This document shows, piece after piece, positions 1-8,673 of a stretch of 64,000 nt of DNA. A program made the translations under genes and the position numbers. The notes beneath the pieces were generated by a model. That model was not told the DNA's origin, did not search any database, and saw only the letters and a list, made by a program, of their open reading frames with translations. The stretch's first letter is position 1, and every line of letters starts with the position of its first letter. The DNA lies in the NCBI GenBank assembly GCA_963759875.1, contig CAVXBB010000015.1:1302001-1366000 (forward strand). Direction: 5' to 3'. Source of the DNA: JAFAGX01 sp963759875 (GTDB taxonomy: Bacteria; Acidobacteriota; Terriglobia; Terriglobales; Acidobacteriaceae).

Positions 1-560
1 ACCGCAATGGTTCCACCAGGTTTTAGATATTGCGGCAGGATCTTGAACGCCTTTTCGCAATCGGGAGTGTGGTGCAGGACGCCGACGCTGTAAATGCAAT
101 CGAATATTCCCGGCACAAACGGCAGCGCGAAAACGTCCGCTTGGATAGCCAAGAACTCGCGATCACCCAGATTTCTTGCCGCCACCTCTGCGGCGGCACT
201 GAGATCGACTCCGATAACGCGGGCGCCCCAACGGGTCGCCACATCTGCGAATCTGCCCATCCCGCAGCCCACGTCCAAGACTAATTTGTTACGCAGATCC
301 TGTTCTCGTAGACCAGTTTTTCTGCGGAGCTGCCGTTCCGAAATTTCGGGACGCAGCTGGGTCCGGGAGAACTTCTGCCATTGCGAACCGAAACTATGCG
401 CGTAATTGTGGTCGTCTGTGAACCGCACCACATTACGCACCACCGGGAACTGTTTCCCGCAGGCGGCGCAGCTATAGCCCTCCTGTATTTCCTGCAGCGC
501 CGAACGGCAGACCGGACAGCACAGGAGAGATAACAGCTCATCCGGCAGGCGTGAAGACAC
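1..560 (-). CDS. Class I SAM-dependent methyltransferase with N-terminal zinc ribbon (3' end outside window)
   Basis: The reading frame runs from a GTG at 560 down to the window edge, giving 186 codons without a stop, so the C-terminus is missing. The first ~30 residues hold a Trm112-like zinc ribbon (CPVC, then CAAC). Further on is SAM motif I (VLDVGCGMGRFADVA), an acidic strand end (GVDLS) and the post-I segment SVGVLHHTPD followed by LKPGG, which is typical of Methyltransf_11. The GTG is preceded by a perfect AGGAGG four bases upstream and lies 23 bp inside the O-antigen ligase gene, so the two are translationally coupled. By context the substrate is probably a glycan or lipid-linked intermediate, but the sequence does not show which. 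Family is confident; substrate is inference. Confidence 0.85.
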   Translation of the reverse strand, partial: MSSRLPDELLSLLCCPVCRSALQEIQEGYSCAACGKQFPVVRNVVRFTDDHNYAHSFGSQWQKFSRTQLRPEISERQLRRKTGLREQDLRNKLVLDVGCGMGRFADVATRWGARVIGVDLSAAAEVAARNLGDREFLAIQADVFALPFVPGIFDCIYSVGVLHHTPDCEKAFKILPQYLKPGGTIA

Positions 561-1860
561 TTGACCTCCTGGAGCCAAGGGCGCCAGTCGCAAATCCACC
601 CCGTGGCGGACCTTGTTGCGATTTCGCTGAAGTCACCCCGCCATCTTGCTCTTTGGCCATGGCGAAAAAAATGGACGTGTAGCACACGGTGAAGTAGGGG
701 AAAAACTGATAAGCCTCGGGAGCAAAACAGGCCCCCACCACAAAACCAACCAGTGAGGCCTTCAAAGCGCCGACGAAAAGATCTGTCTCGCAATCTAATT
801 TTTTCGACCGTTTAAGCCACCGGAGATTGGAAAAGCCCCGCGCGAAGAACATCAAGTACAAGACCAGTATCGGAATACCGCCTTCTGCCGCAATCTGCAA
901 ATAAGAGGCATGCACTTCTTTCCACAATCCTGAGTAGGTAACGAAATTTTCTGCTCCTACGCCTAATATTGGGTAGTGAATGATCGCATCCAACGCTCTT
1001 ATCATGAGAATTCTACGTTCCTCGTAGGATGCGTGGGCAGTGTCTTCTTCCTGGGAAGAAATCGAGTTGCCTGAGATCGCGGCGAAGCGGTGCATGAGAG
1101 ATCGGCCTGCGATCAGCATCAACGCAGCGCCCAAAATCATGGTCACAAATATGAGGTAGAATCGCTTTCCTTTAACTCCGAAATGCCACAAACAAACCGT
1201 ACCGGCAACCACCAGGTCGATAAAGCCGGCCCGAGACGCCGTCAGCATCAGGGTCACAGCCATCATCAGCATTCCAATGCTCCACAGGAGCTTGCGCAGC
1301 CCCCCCTTGGCGCTCAGCAGAAAGGCTAGACAAAAGGGGAGAGACAAGACAATGGCAAAAGCCATATCGTTAGGATTGGAATAAAAGCCGCCGATTACGC
1401 CATTTAGTCGAGGAATAGAATGGCCTTTAACGATTGCCAGTACGCAGATTGCAACCACAGAAACAGACTGAATGAAGATGATCCGACGGACCCTTTTCAA
1501 ACTTGTGACGAGAAGAAACGTCATTACCCATGCGACGTAAGCTTTGGCGAACTCTATTGTGCTGATAACAGCGCCACCTCTCCATACCGGCGAAAGAAAA
1601 GCCGAGAGAAAAAGTAGTCCGACAACCACAAGCAGATAAGTGGCTTCTTTGGGAAGATCCTTAAAGCGCCGGGGAGCGCGGTTGGCAGCCATCAGCAGGC
1701 TCACCAGCGCAGCTAAACTGGTGATCTTAGCCACCGGAATGATGCTCAAGCCGATGACAAAGTCTTCGGGCCGGCCACAATAACAGATATAAAATGCGGT
1801 CAGCCAGAAAAAAGCTCCACTCAGAACGTCCTTCTTTTCTTGCGGCAAAACCGCTTGCAA
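538..1860 (-). CDS. O-antigen ligase family protein (Wzy_C domain)
   Basis: This 440-residue polytopic inner-membrane protein has about ten hydrophobic segments. The central part shows the Wzy_C/WaaL pattern: SNPNDMAFAI, then TASRAGFI, and the large periplasmic loop with HYPILGVGAENF and HASYLQIAAEGG. Members of this family join or polymerise undecaprenyl-linked glycans on the periplasmic side. The start is a TTG at 1860 with AGGAGG eight bases upstream. Its stop overlaps the downstream methyltransferase start. It diverges from the GT2 gene across about 340 bp. An exosortase-associated O-antigen ligase or a general polymerase are both possible; the sequence alone does not decide. Confidence 0.85.
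   Translation of the reverse strand: MQAVLPQEKKDVLSGAFFWLTAFYICYCGRPEDFVIGLSIIPVAKITSLAALVSLLMAANRAPRRFKDLPKEATYLLVVVGLLFLSAFLSPVWRGGAVISTIEFAKAYVAWVMTFLLVTSLKRVRRIIFIQSVSVVAICVLAIVKGHSIPRLNGVIGGFYSNPNDMAFAIVLSLPFCLAFLLSAKGGLRKLLWSIGMLMMAVTLMLTASRAGFIDLVVAGTVCLWHFGVKGKRFYLIFVTMILGAALMLIAGRSLMHRFAAISGNSISSQEEDTAHASYEERRILMIRALDAIIHYPILGVGAENFVTYSGLWKEVHASYLQIAAEGGIPILVLYLMFFARGFSNLRWLKRSKKLDCETDLFVGALKASLVGFVVGACFAPEAYQFFPYFTVCYTSIFFAMAKEQDGGVTSAKSQQGPPRGGFATGALGSRRSSVFTPAG
565..570 (-). promoter_or_regulatory. Ribosome binding site that fixes the methyltransferase GTG start
   Basis: On the minus strand AGGAGG is followed by four bases and GTG at 560. It lies inside the 3' end of the O-antigen ligase gene and is the best argument for the overlapping GTG start. 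Confidence 0.75.
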
Positions 1861-2201
1861 GGACTTTGCCTCCTGTTTACCTAAGCACGGTCAGCGTAGA
1901 TTGCGACGCTCACATGTTCGGGAGAGCATCGATCGTTGTCAGTTAAATTTGAGTCAAGGAACGGATGTCCGCCTGCAACTGCCAACGGTAGGTTGCGACG
2001 CCGTATCTTTCAACTTGGCCTGCCGTGACGCAAGAGATGGACCTCGATTGAGACGGAACATACGTGTTCCTTTGCAGAACCGAAATCATAGCCCATTTCG
2101 ACGGAGAGTCCCTCAAGCCCGTGTGAAAGTTCGATGAATTCTTCTTCACTCACTGGAGCGGCATTTTACTGTTTTATAAAATGCGAGTTTCGCGAGGAGC
2201 T
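1861..2201. other. Divergent intergenic region between O-antigen ligase and GT2
   Basis: About 340 bp without a convincing gene. It must hold the promoters of both divergent genes. A hairpin-capable sequence lies at 1975-1996 (GCAAC/GTTGC arms extended by TGCC/GGTA, loop AAC). It has no T-run after it, so it is not a classical terminator. No clear sigma-70 box pair was found. Confidence 0.4.
1869..1874 (-). promoter_or_regulatory. Ribosome binding site for the TTG start of the O-antigen ligase
   Basis: AGGAGG on the minus strand, eight bases before TTG at 1860. It supports the non-ATG start. Confidence 0.65.
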
Positions 2202-3149
2202 ATGGAACTGAGCGTGGTTCTCCCCACCTTCAACCGCGCGGCCAGCCTGCGCACTACGTTGCGCACTTTCTCGCGGCTAGCCTGCCCCCCGACGTTCAGC
2301 TGGGAACTTCTCGTGGTTGACAACAATTCCAGCGACTGCACCGGCGAAGTGGTCGACAACTTTGCCAGGACTGCCGATTTCCCTGTGCGCTGCGTCTTCG
2401 AGGGCAGGCAAGGTCGCTCGGCTGCGCTCAATGCCGGCATTGCGAAGGCCCAGGGCGAGATCATAGTTTTCACTGATGATGATGTGCTGCTTCATCCCGA
2501 TTGGCTCTTAAACCTGAAACGGACATTCGACCAGTTTGATTGCGCAGCGGCAGCAGGGAGAGTGATTCCTCAATGGAACCATGCCAAGCCGGACTGGCTG
2601 GAAATGGATGGGCACTTTGCCGTCACCAATTTCGATTTGGGGGATGATGTACAGGAAATTAAGATTCCTCCGCTGGGAGCGAATTCGGCTTTCCGCAGGG
2701 AAGTTTTTAAGAAACATGGCTGTTTTCGGCTTGATCTTGGAGTGAGTGGCCCTAAGCACACAGTCACCTGCGATGACACAGAATTTGGAGAGAGATTAAT
2801 TCGGGCTGGCGAAAAGATAATCTATTGCCCCGCGGCAGTCGTTTATCACCCGGTTGATCCCCGGCGGACGACGAAAAAATACTTCCTCAGCTGGTATTAC
2901 TACAACGGCGTTTCATTGACGCGGACCTTTGGCGTTCCCCAAGAAGGAGTTTTTTGGTTCGGGGTTCCGCGCTGGCTCGTCAGAGAATTTCTGACCCATT
3001 TGGCGAGATGGGTGCTCACGCCGCCAGGCAAGCTCCGTTTTCAACGTAAACTGCGCGCATACCGAAGCGCCGGTAACGTCGCTGAAAGTTATCGATTGTC
3101 ACGCACACCGCCGGCAAATCGTGTACTCGCAAAGCCACAGCATTCGTGA
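2202..3149 (+). CDS. Glycosyltransferase family 2
   Basis: A 315-residue GT-A fold transferase. The N-terminus reads SVVLPTFNRA with the nucleotide-binding VDNNSSD near residue 40, and the metal-binding DDD is at residues 92-94 (VFTDDDVLLHPDW). The acceptor half has CDDTEFGERLIRAG, matching the ED/DxE-type base region. The C-terminal ~60 residues are basic and lack an obvious membrane segment. ATG 2202 is preferred over the in-frame ATG 2181 because GAGGAG sits just upstream and because it starts directly on the first beta-strand. It probably transfers a sugar from an NDP donor to a lipid-linked acceptor for the surface glycan; donor and acceptor are unknown. Confidence 0.85.
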   Translation: MELSVVLPTFNRAASLRTTLRTFSRLACPPTFSWELLVVDNNSSDCTGEVVDNFARTADFPVRCVFEGRQGRSAALNAGIAKAQGEIIVFTDDDVLLHPDWLLNLKRTFDQFDCAAAAGRVIPQWNHAKPDWLEMDGHFAVTNFDLGDDVQEIKIPPLGANSAFRREVFKKHGCFRLDLGVSGPKHTVTCDDTEFGERLIRAGEKIIYCPAAVVYHPVDPRRTTKKYFLSWYYYNGVSLTRTFGVPQEGVFWFGVPRWLVREFLTHLARWVLTPPGKLRFQRKLRAYRSAGNVAESYRLSRTPPANRVLAKPQHS

Positions 3150-3190
3150 AGAGTGCTCGCCTGTTTGGCTGCACAGATCGATGTCGTTTA

Positions 3191-3222
3191 TTTACCGTAC
3201 GTTCATATTGGTCATCTACAAT
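3191..3222 (+). promoter_or_regulatory. Candidate promoter with 11-bp-spaced direct repeat (site A)
   Basis: TTTACC (3191-3196), five bases, TTCATA (3202-3207), nine bases, TACAAT (3217-3222). The spacing is identical to sites B and C further on. It would start transcription about 40 bases before the acyl carrier protein ATG. A response-regulator-type tandem site replacing the -35 box is the inference. Confidence 0.5.
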
Positions 3223-3269
3223 TCTGCTGCGTTTGGCAAGACAGGAATCTGCGAGGAACACTTGCAATC

Positions 3270-3578
3270 ATGACTGGGAACAATCAGGGCACGGACATCA
3301 GTGAAGCGAACCAAGTTCAGCCTAGCATTCGGTCTTTCATTTTGAAGAAGTTCCCCGCTGCACGAAAGCGCCTCCTGGATGACGACGTGCAGCTCCTGGC
3401 ATCCGGCATTGTTGATTCTCTCGGCGTTCTGGACGTCGTAACTTTCCTGGAGCAGACTTTCAAGCTGAAAATTGAAGATGATGAGCTCACCCCGGACAAT
3501 TTCGGCAGCATCCGGCAACTCACTTCCTTCGTCGCGCATAAACAGATTGAGTGCCAGGGGTATGACTTGTCAGTGTAG
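3270..3578 (+). CDS. Acyl carrier protein
   Basis: A 102-residue acidic protein with the phosphopantetheine attachment motif GIVDSLGVLD, Ser at residue 50. It is followed by the helix II/III pattern FLEQTFKLKIEDDELTPDNF, which is typical of stand-alone carrier proteins. ATG 3270 has GAGGA about 12 bases upstream. A longer in-frame version from 3153 would add an unrelated basic extension and is less likely. It would carry an acyl or aminoacyl group loaded by the AMP-forming ligase encoded at 10124. The ATP-grasp gene follows after 12 bp, so the two are probably co-transcribed. Confidence 0.88.
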   Translation: MTGNNQGTDISEANQVQPSIRSFILKKFPAARKRLLDDDVQLLASGIVDSLGVLDVVTFLEQTFKLKIEDDELTPDNFGSIRQLTSFVAHKQIECQGYDLSV

Positions 3579-3590
3579 ACAGGCATTACG

Positions 3591-4901
3591 GTGACATTGG
3601 GTGCCCAACCTGCGCGCGCTAGCTCCGGTTTGCTAGTCCCGACTTCTATTGCTACAGACCTTCTTGGTGCATGCCCGGTACGTCGGAAACGCCCCGTCCT
3701 GGTTCTCGGCTGGATGGCCCGCATCGTCGTCACGATCGCGCGATCCATGCATCGCCACGGCATACCAGTTGATGTAGCAAGCCTCGTCTCGTTGTGGCCA
3801 CACCCCAAGTCGCGCGCCATCCGGCAATACAGACACTTTCCGCGTCCCGATCTCGATGCCGCCGGATTCGTCAGTCAAGTTCGCGAGTTTATTCAGCGAT
3901 ACGGGCACGATATGGTGATCCCTGCTGACGACCAAGCTCTGGCCGCGCTGACGGAGCACTATTATGACCTCAACGACCTTGCGCACATTGCCTGCCCGCC
4001 ACCCGAGATCACGCGGCTTGTTCTTGATAAGTATTTGAGTTTGCAAATAGCCGAAAAGTGTGGAATTCGAATACCGAAAACCAAACTAGTACCGCATTCT
4101 TCAGGGTTATTCGATCTGCTTCCCGGGCTTTCGTTTCCGGTGGTTCTAAAGCCAGCGCGAAAGGAGGTGAGGATGGAGGCAGCGAAGAGCATAACTCTAC
4201 GGACCGCAGACGAGGCTAAAGCACGGTTCGGCAGCCCGTGCGTCTTCGCCGTTCCGATGCTGTTGCAAGAATATTGTGCAGGAGTTGGTGTCGGGATCGA
4301 GATGCTGATGCACGAAGGCAACTGTGTCGCCGCCTTCCAGCATCGTCGCCTTAAAGAATTCCCCTATACCGGAGGAGTATCGGTAGCTGCGGTGTCCGAG
4401 GAACCGAATCCCGAGTTATTCGAGAAATCCTTGGCGTTACTTCGTGCTCTAAGGTGGGAAGGACCTGCCATGGTCGAATTTAAGGTGAATCCTCAGGATA
4501 GCAGCGCGGTTTTCATGGAGGTGAATGGAAGATATTGGGGCACAATTTCGCTCCCAGTCCAGGCTGGAATTGATTTTCCCCTTTACCACTGGCAGACCGT
4601 ACATGGCGAGATTCCTCTCGTACCCGGTAAGTACGCGGTGGGTATGAAGTGGCGGTGGACCGCAGCTCACATTGGACGATTCGAGAGTTTGTTGTTGGCT
4701 GCGAAAAAATCGAGCAAAGCTCGCCGAGAACTCATTCGTAGCCTGGTTACTCTTCCAGCGACCTTCAGCCCTTTCGTTCGCGATGCCCTTTTCATGTATT
4801 CCGATCCGATGCCTGCCATCCTGGAGTTCGGTCGCACACTTGAGGATGTCCGGTCATATTACACGAAGGCCCTGCGAAAGCGGCTGTCGTTCGGCCATTA
4901 A
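3591..4901 (+). CDS. ATP-grasp carboxylate-amine/thiol ligase-like protein
   Basis: 436 residues with CarB-like ATP-grasp architecture. A Rossmann-like N-terminus (VLVLGWMARI) is followed by the pre-ATP-grasp domain with IPADDQALAAL. The ATP-binding lid carries FPVVLKPARK. The C-terminal metal and phosphate site contains GPAMVEFKVNP and FMEVNGRYWG, the ExNxR signature. The enzyme would activate a carboxylate as acyl-phosphate and join it to an amine or other nucleophile. The GTG start at 3591 has only a weak upstream AGG, and the true start may lie up to ~40 codons downstream. It lies between the carrier protein and the acyltransferase genes, so aminoacyl chemistry on the carrier or glycan is plausible but inferred. 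Confidence 0.78.
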   Translation: MTLGAQPARASSGLLVPTSIATDLLGACPVRRKRPVLVLGWMARIVVTIARSMHRHGIPVDVASLVSLWPHPKSRAIRQYRHFPRPDLDAAGFVSQVREFIQRYGHDMVIPADDQALAALTEHYYDLNDLAHIACPPPEITRLVLDKYLSLQIAEKCGIRIPKTKLVPHSSGLFDLLPGLSFPVVLKPARKEVRMEAAKSITLRTADEAKARFGSPCVFAVPMLLQEYCAGVGVGIEMLMHEGNCVAAFQHRRLKEFPYTGGVSVAAVSEEPNPELFEKSLALLRALRWEGPAMVEFKVNPQDSSAVFMEVNGRYWGTISLPVQAGIDFPLYHWQTVHGEIPLVPGKYAVGMKWRWTAAHIGRFESLLLAAKKSSKARRELIRSLVTLPATFSPFVRDALFMYSDPMPAILEFGRTLEDVRSYYTKALRKRLSFGH

Positions 4902-4942
4902 AATAATCTGTCGCAACGCTGATTTTTAACCAGATGTAAACA

Positions 4943-4969
4943 TTCACATACTATTGTGTGCTGTAGAAT
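4943..4969 (+). promoter_or_regulatory. Candidate promoter upstream of first GNAT-like gene
   Basis: TTCACA (4943-4948), 15 bases, TAGAAT (4964-4969). The -10-like box is the same as at sites B and C, but the 11-bp direct repeat is not clear here. Its position after an in-frame GTG at 4954 argues that translation starts later, at ATG 5017. Confidence 0.35.
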
Positions 4970-5016
4970 TTCTCGCTTACAAGAGAAGAACCTGCCACTC
5001 GTCGTTGACCTCAGTG

Positions 5017-6120
5017 ATGCTCGCCAATGGGAATACGCTTGCCGTTGCTTCGCGCAAGACAGAAATCGCAATTCGGCGGGCTTCTCTAACCGAAGAGCAA
5101 GAGCAACTGATCGAAATTCTCGACCGGAATCTTCCGGGAAGAGCTAATCGTGAGATCCAGAAGAGGCGCCATGCTAATCCATTAGGCCCAGGGTGGTCTT
5201 GGCTCATCTATTCGCGATCTCACGACAAAATAGGCGGGATGGCATCAGTGTTGCCGCGTTCGTTTTGGATCAACGGGAAAAAGGTTCTTTGCGGACAAGT
5301 AATTGAGTTTGCCATCGAACCCTCCTACCGTAGCCTCGGCCCGGCTGTTCTTCTGCAAAGGGCAACGTTTGAACCGGTGAATTCTGGTGAGGTCCAGTTT
5401 GGCTACGACTGCCCTCCTCATGACCGCGGCATGTCGACTTTCGTAAGGTTGGGCATGCATTCCGTTGCTGACGTGTGGCGTTACGCGCTGCTTCTTCGTA
5501 GCGACGAATATATCGAGAAGCGGTTGGGCAAAGGTTTGTTGACACGCCCGCTGGTTGCAACGGCAAACCTATGTCTTCGACGCTCAAACCGATCCATGCC
5601 GGGAATAGAGATCAGCCCTTACCAGAAGAAGTTCGACGATGAGTTTTCAGCGCTGGACCGTATGACCTCCACACTCGACATAGTCCGAGCGGGTCAAGCC
5701 GCAGACGATCTCAATTGGAGGTATTTGAAAGACCCTTGGGCGAGAAATGGCTCGGCCGCGAGCATGGGAGAATACCGGGTCCTCACAGCCCGGCGACATG
5801 GAGAACTTGTAGCTTTTGTCATATTTCTTTTGCAATCAGATGGGGTCGCGTGGATTCCAAATCTATTCGGGCTGAATTTGTGGGAGTCCGGAAGTGCCTT
5901 GCTCGAGGCTCTCATCGAAGTCTGTGGCCGAGAGAAAGTTGTAAGAATAGATACGCTGTGTTCTGCGGATAGCACTTTGAGCCAGGTTCTGGAAACTGCT
6001 GGCTTTCGTCGTCGCGAGAGAGTTTATCGTGTGGTTCCATACGGCAACGCAGGGCAAAGTCCCAGGTTATTGAATCCGGGTTCCTGCTGGCCGTTTACTA
6101 ATTTCGAAATGATGTACTGA
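5017..6120 (+). CDS. GNAT-fold N-acetyltransferase-like protein, copy 1
   Basis: A 367-residue protein paralogous along its length to the next gene. Shared landmarks are W-SWLIY, GQVIEFAIEPSYRSLGPAV, LLQRATFEPV, GYDCPPHDRGMSTFVRLGM and a C-terminal AGFRRRERVYRVV. The segment around SYRSLGPAVLLQRA matches the acyl-CoA pyrophosphate-binding loop of GNAT proteins. The C-terminal half looks like a second, degenerate GNAT domain, as in FemAB-like enzymes. ATG 5017 is chosen because homology with the paralogue begins shortly after it. By context it may N-acylate an amino sugar or a carrier-linked amine in the glycan pathway; the acyl donor is unknown. Confidence 0.65.
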   Translation: MLANGNTLAVASRKTEIAIRRASLTEEQEQLIEILDRNLPGRANREIQKRRHANPLGPGWSWLIYSRSHDKIGGMASVLPRSFWINGKKVLCGQVIEFAIEPSYRSLGPAVLLQRATFEPVNSGEVQFGYDCPPHDRGMSTFVRLGMHSVADVWRYALLLRSDEYIEKRLGKGLLTRPLVATANLCLRRSNRSMPGIEISPYQKKFDDEFSALDRMTSTLDIVRAGQAADDLNWRYLKDPWARNGSAASMGEYRVLTARRHGELVAFVIFLLQSDGVAWIPNLFGLNLWESGSALLEALIEVCGREKVVRIDTLCSADSTLSQVLETAGFRRRERVYRVVPYGNAGQSPRLLNPGSCWPFTNFEMMY

Positions 6121-6209
6121 TCCATGTTGCGTAAACTACCGAATCTCAGCTGGGCGAGGATCACTGCGTCCTTCCGAGCTGGCGCGATTCGCAGCGAGGC
6201 CTTTGAACT

Positions 6210-7292
6210 GTGAGCCTGCGCATCAGACTTGCGGCCCCAAAAGAAGATCATGAGCACCTTCTTGCGCTCCATACCCAAAACCTTGCCGAGTACGGCGACC
6301 TTCTCAATGAGCGTTTCCACTGGCACAACAGCCTTAACCCCGCAGGCGAAGGGTGGACATGGCTTTTATATGAGGCGCAAAGTGGAGCCTGTGTCGGCAC
6401 GACCTCCCTTTTCCCACGCCGTATCTACGTTGACGGGAAAGAATTGAGAGTCGGCCAGGTTATGTTCTTCGCAGTTAATCCCAGCCACAGGAGTCTGGGC
6501 CCTGCAGTGATGCTGCAGCGCGCGACATTTCAGCCTGTCGACAGCGGAAAACTCGATTTCTGTTACGACTGCCCTCCGCATGACGAAGGCATGTCGACCT
6601 TCGTGCGTATCGGCATGCAGGCGAACTGTGAGGTAAGACGCTTCGTGCTACCGCTTCGGAGTGATCAATACCTCGGAAAGAGGCTGGGCAGCGGGGCATG
6701 GACCAAGCCCGTTGTTTCTACCGCAAACCTGCTGCTGCGGATGCGAGGATTCCACCACAATGGGCATGGACTGGAAGTTTCGGACTACGATGGAACCTTT
6801 GGAGAGGAGTTTTCTTTCCTTGACAAAAGGGTACCCACCTCGGGTTTAATCCGGGGCCGCCGTTCGGCCGAGGTCCTTCACTGGTTTTGTTATCAATTTC
6901 CGTACAACCCAAGGCTCCTACGTAACGGCGAACTGGAGAAGGTGCGAGTGGCTGTCGCTCGACGTGCGGGCGAGCTCCAGGGATATGTGATTTACGGTGC
7001 GCAACTTGATGATCTGGTCGGTATCGGCGATGTCTTCGGCACTGATCTCCGGGAAGTGGGAAGGCCTCTCATAGAAAAGGTGGTCGAATTTGCCCGTCGA
7101 AACAAAGCAAACGCCGTCTACGCTTATTCAATACCTGGGACTGATCTCGGCAGGCTGCTTGAGAGCGCGGGGTTTCGTCCCCGAGAAAGAAGTGCACGAG
7201 TGGTGGCATATGAAAGTCCGAATGGGGGGAATATCAAGCATCTGAATCCCATGCAGCGGTGGGCTTTCAGTCAGATCGAGTTCATGCGTTAG
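6210..7292 (+). CDS. GNAT-fold N-acetyltransferase-like protein, copy 2
   Basis: A 360-residue tandem paralogue of the preceding gene. It shares GWTWLLYEA, FFAVNPSHRSLGPAVMLQRA, CYDCPPHDEGMSTFVRIGM and ESAGFRPRERSARVVAYE. It starts at a GTG (6210), 89 bp after the stop of copy 1, so the two are probably one transcript. Divergence between the copies is substantial, so this is an old duplication that may have separated substrates. The 3' end of a third copy survives as a fragment at 8663-8788, which shows that the unit was duplicated more than once. Confidence 0.65.
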   Translation: MSLRIRLAAPKEDHEHLLALHTQNLAEYGDLLNERFHWHNSLNPAGEGWTWLLYEAQSGACVGTTSLFPRRIYVDGKELRVGQVMFFAVNPSHRSLGPAVMLQRATFQPVDSGKLDFCYDCPPHDEGMSTFVRIGMQANCEVRRFVLPLRSDQYLGKRLGSGAWTKPVVSTANLLLRMRGFHHNGHGLEVSDYDGTFGEEFSFLDKRVPTSGLIRGRRSAEVLHWFCYQFPYNPRLLRNGELEKVRVAVARRAGELQGYVIYGAQLDDLVGIGDVFGTDLREVGRPLIEKVVEFARRNKANAVYAYSIPGTDLGRLLESAGFRPRERSARVVAYESPNGGNIKHLNPMQRWAFSQIEFMR

Positions 7293-7357
7293 TTAGGCCG
7301 GGCCAGCGCGCGGCGGTGCTGTCTCTCGCGGAGTTCAGACAGTACCCGCGCGGCGAA

Positions 7358-7389
7358 TTTACACTGCGTTCACAGGTTCCGGCTAGAAT
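7358..7389 (+). promoter_or_regulatory. Candidate promoter with 11-bp-spaced direct repeat (site B)
   Basis: TTTACA (7358-7363), five bases, TTCACA (7369-7374), nine bases, TAGAAT (7384-7389). The predicted transcription start lies ~20 bases before ATG 7415, so the longer in-frame version from 7259 is unlikely. Confidence 0.55.
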
Positions 7390-7414
7390 TTCGCCTACGA
7401 AGGTTCGGGTTTAC

Positions 7415-8596
7415 ATGTCTGCCGCATATGCCAATCTTCTCGCGCCATCCGCAGTTCACCGGTTCACCGTCCGTGCCGAACGGGGTGGACTGGAGCTAAT
7501 CGATCAGCTAGGAGATGAATGGCGCGCCCTGTGCAGTGAGGCTGCAAACGACCAGCCGTTTTACCGCCCGGAGTGGCTAATGGCGTTTCTTCGGGCGTTC
7601 TTCTCAGATGCAAAGGTTCTGCTGATATCCGCAAGGCTTGGTGGCCATCTGCGATTGGTACTGCCGCTCCTGGATGAAACCGGGACTTTCAGCAAGGTAC
7701 CGCTCCGCAAGCTGCGGGCTCCGGTCGATTCTTGTGCTGGGCGATTTGATGCTGCGTACAGTGCCGGCCCGCAAGGTGAAGCGGCCATCTTGGCTGTGTG
7801 GGAATATCTCAAAAGGCTTGAGGGTTGGGACATGCTGCAACTTACAGACGCCCTGCACGGCAGTGCCATAAGTAAGATCGCAGCGGCCGCTCGTACCGAG
7901 GGATTTAACACCATCGAGCTGGAAGATAAACCGAGTCCTATCGTGCCCATACCTGTACAGGCCGAAGTTCGCAAGCTACTGCCAGCCAACTCGAGATTGC
8001 GAAGGGAGCTCAGGAGCATTCGCCGACAGCTCGCCGAAAAAGGATCGGCATTGAAGTTTTCTCGGTTCGATACTGCGGACCCGGACGCTTTGAATCGCTT
8101 TTATGAATTGGAGGCGAGCGGTTGGAAAGGCCAGGAAGGCTCCGCGACGTTATTTAATGGCAAGCGACCATTCCTGGATGAAATCGCCCAGCAGGCCTCA
8201 CGCTTAGGTTATTTCACTTTGTATTTGCTCGAATTGAGTGGTGAACTTATCGCCGGCCACTTCGGTCTTACTTTGCGGGATACCTATTACTCAGTAGTTG
8301 TCGCCTACAACGAAGACTTCCGCGAGTACAGCCCCGGCCATTTCGTGATCGATGAAATCGTAAACGATTGCGCTGTGCGGGGCATTCGGTTCTATCAGAC
8401 CACCGGCCAAAACCAGGAATGGAAAATGAGGTGGACCAATCAAACGCAGCCAATCAGTCATCACTACATTTTTCGAGGCCGGTTGGGGAACTTAGCGTAT
8501 CGGGTGGAGTCAAGACTCAAGCCCAGAATCAACCGCTGGATGCCCAGAAAAAGTGCATTAGTGCGCGACCAGGTTGTCGCGAAAGCTGAAAAGTAG
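7415..8596 (+). CDS. CelD/BcsL-type acyltransferase (GNAT/FemAB-like), copy 1
   Basis: 393 residues, Acetyltransf_6 (CelD/BcsL) type. The N-terminal half carries NDQPFYRPEW and ETGTFSKVPLRKLR. The C-terminal half carries the acyl-CoA-binding core: LYLLELSGELIAGHFGL, EYSPGHFVIDEIV, FYQTTGQNQEWKMRW. The family acylates sugar amines or hydroxyls and is common in exopolysaccharide loci. It is a duplicate of the gene at 8910 with alternating near-identical and divergent blocks. ATG 7415 is selected because it equals the length of copy 2 and follows candidate promoter B. The substrate is unknown. Confidence 0.72.
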   Translation: MSAAYANLLAPSAVHRFTVRAERGGLELIDQLGDEWRALCSEAANDQPFYRPEWLMAFLRAFFSDAKVLLISARLGGHLRLVLPLLDETGTFSKVPLRKLRAPVDSCAGRFDAAYSAGPQGEAAILAVWEYLKRLEGWDMLQLTDALHGSAISKIAAAARTEGFNTIELEDKPSPIVPIPVQAEVRKLLPANSRLRRELRSIRRQLAEKGSALKFSRFDTADPDALNRFYELEASGWKGQEGSATLFNGKRPFLDEIAQQASRLGYFTLYLLELSGELIAGHFGLTLRDTYYSVVVAYNEDFREYSPGHFVIDEIVNDCAVRGIRFYQTTGQNQEWKMRWTNQTQPISHHYIFRGRLGNLAYRVESRLKPRINRWMPRKSALVRDQVVAKAEK

Positions 8597-8673
8597 AGAT
8601 TCGTCGAAGCTGCGAATCAGGTGCGTTATATGGATTTCCTGGTACATCACATGTTGCGGCGGAGTGCCGGCTT
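8597..8673 (+). repeat. Duplicated 5' end of the AMP-ligase gene (copy 1 of direct repeat)
   Basis: These 77 bp match 10092-10167 with only one small indel. They include the ribosome-binding region, the ATG and the first ~15 codons of the AMP-ligase gene. The match stops abruptly at GCCGGCTT, where the sequence changes to a remnant of the GNAT-like gene. Confidence 0.85.

Noticed and set aside
1090..1617. Two short plus-strand open frames within the O-antigen ligase gene
   Set aside because: They are antisense to conserved ligase motifs and have no start signals.
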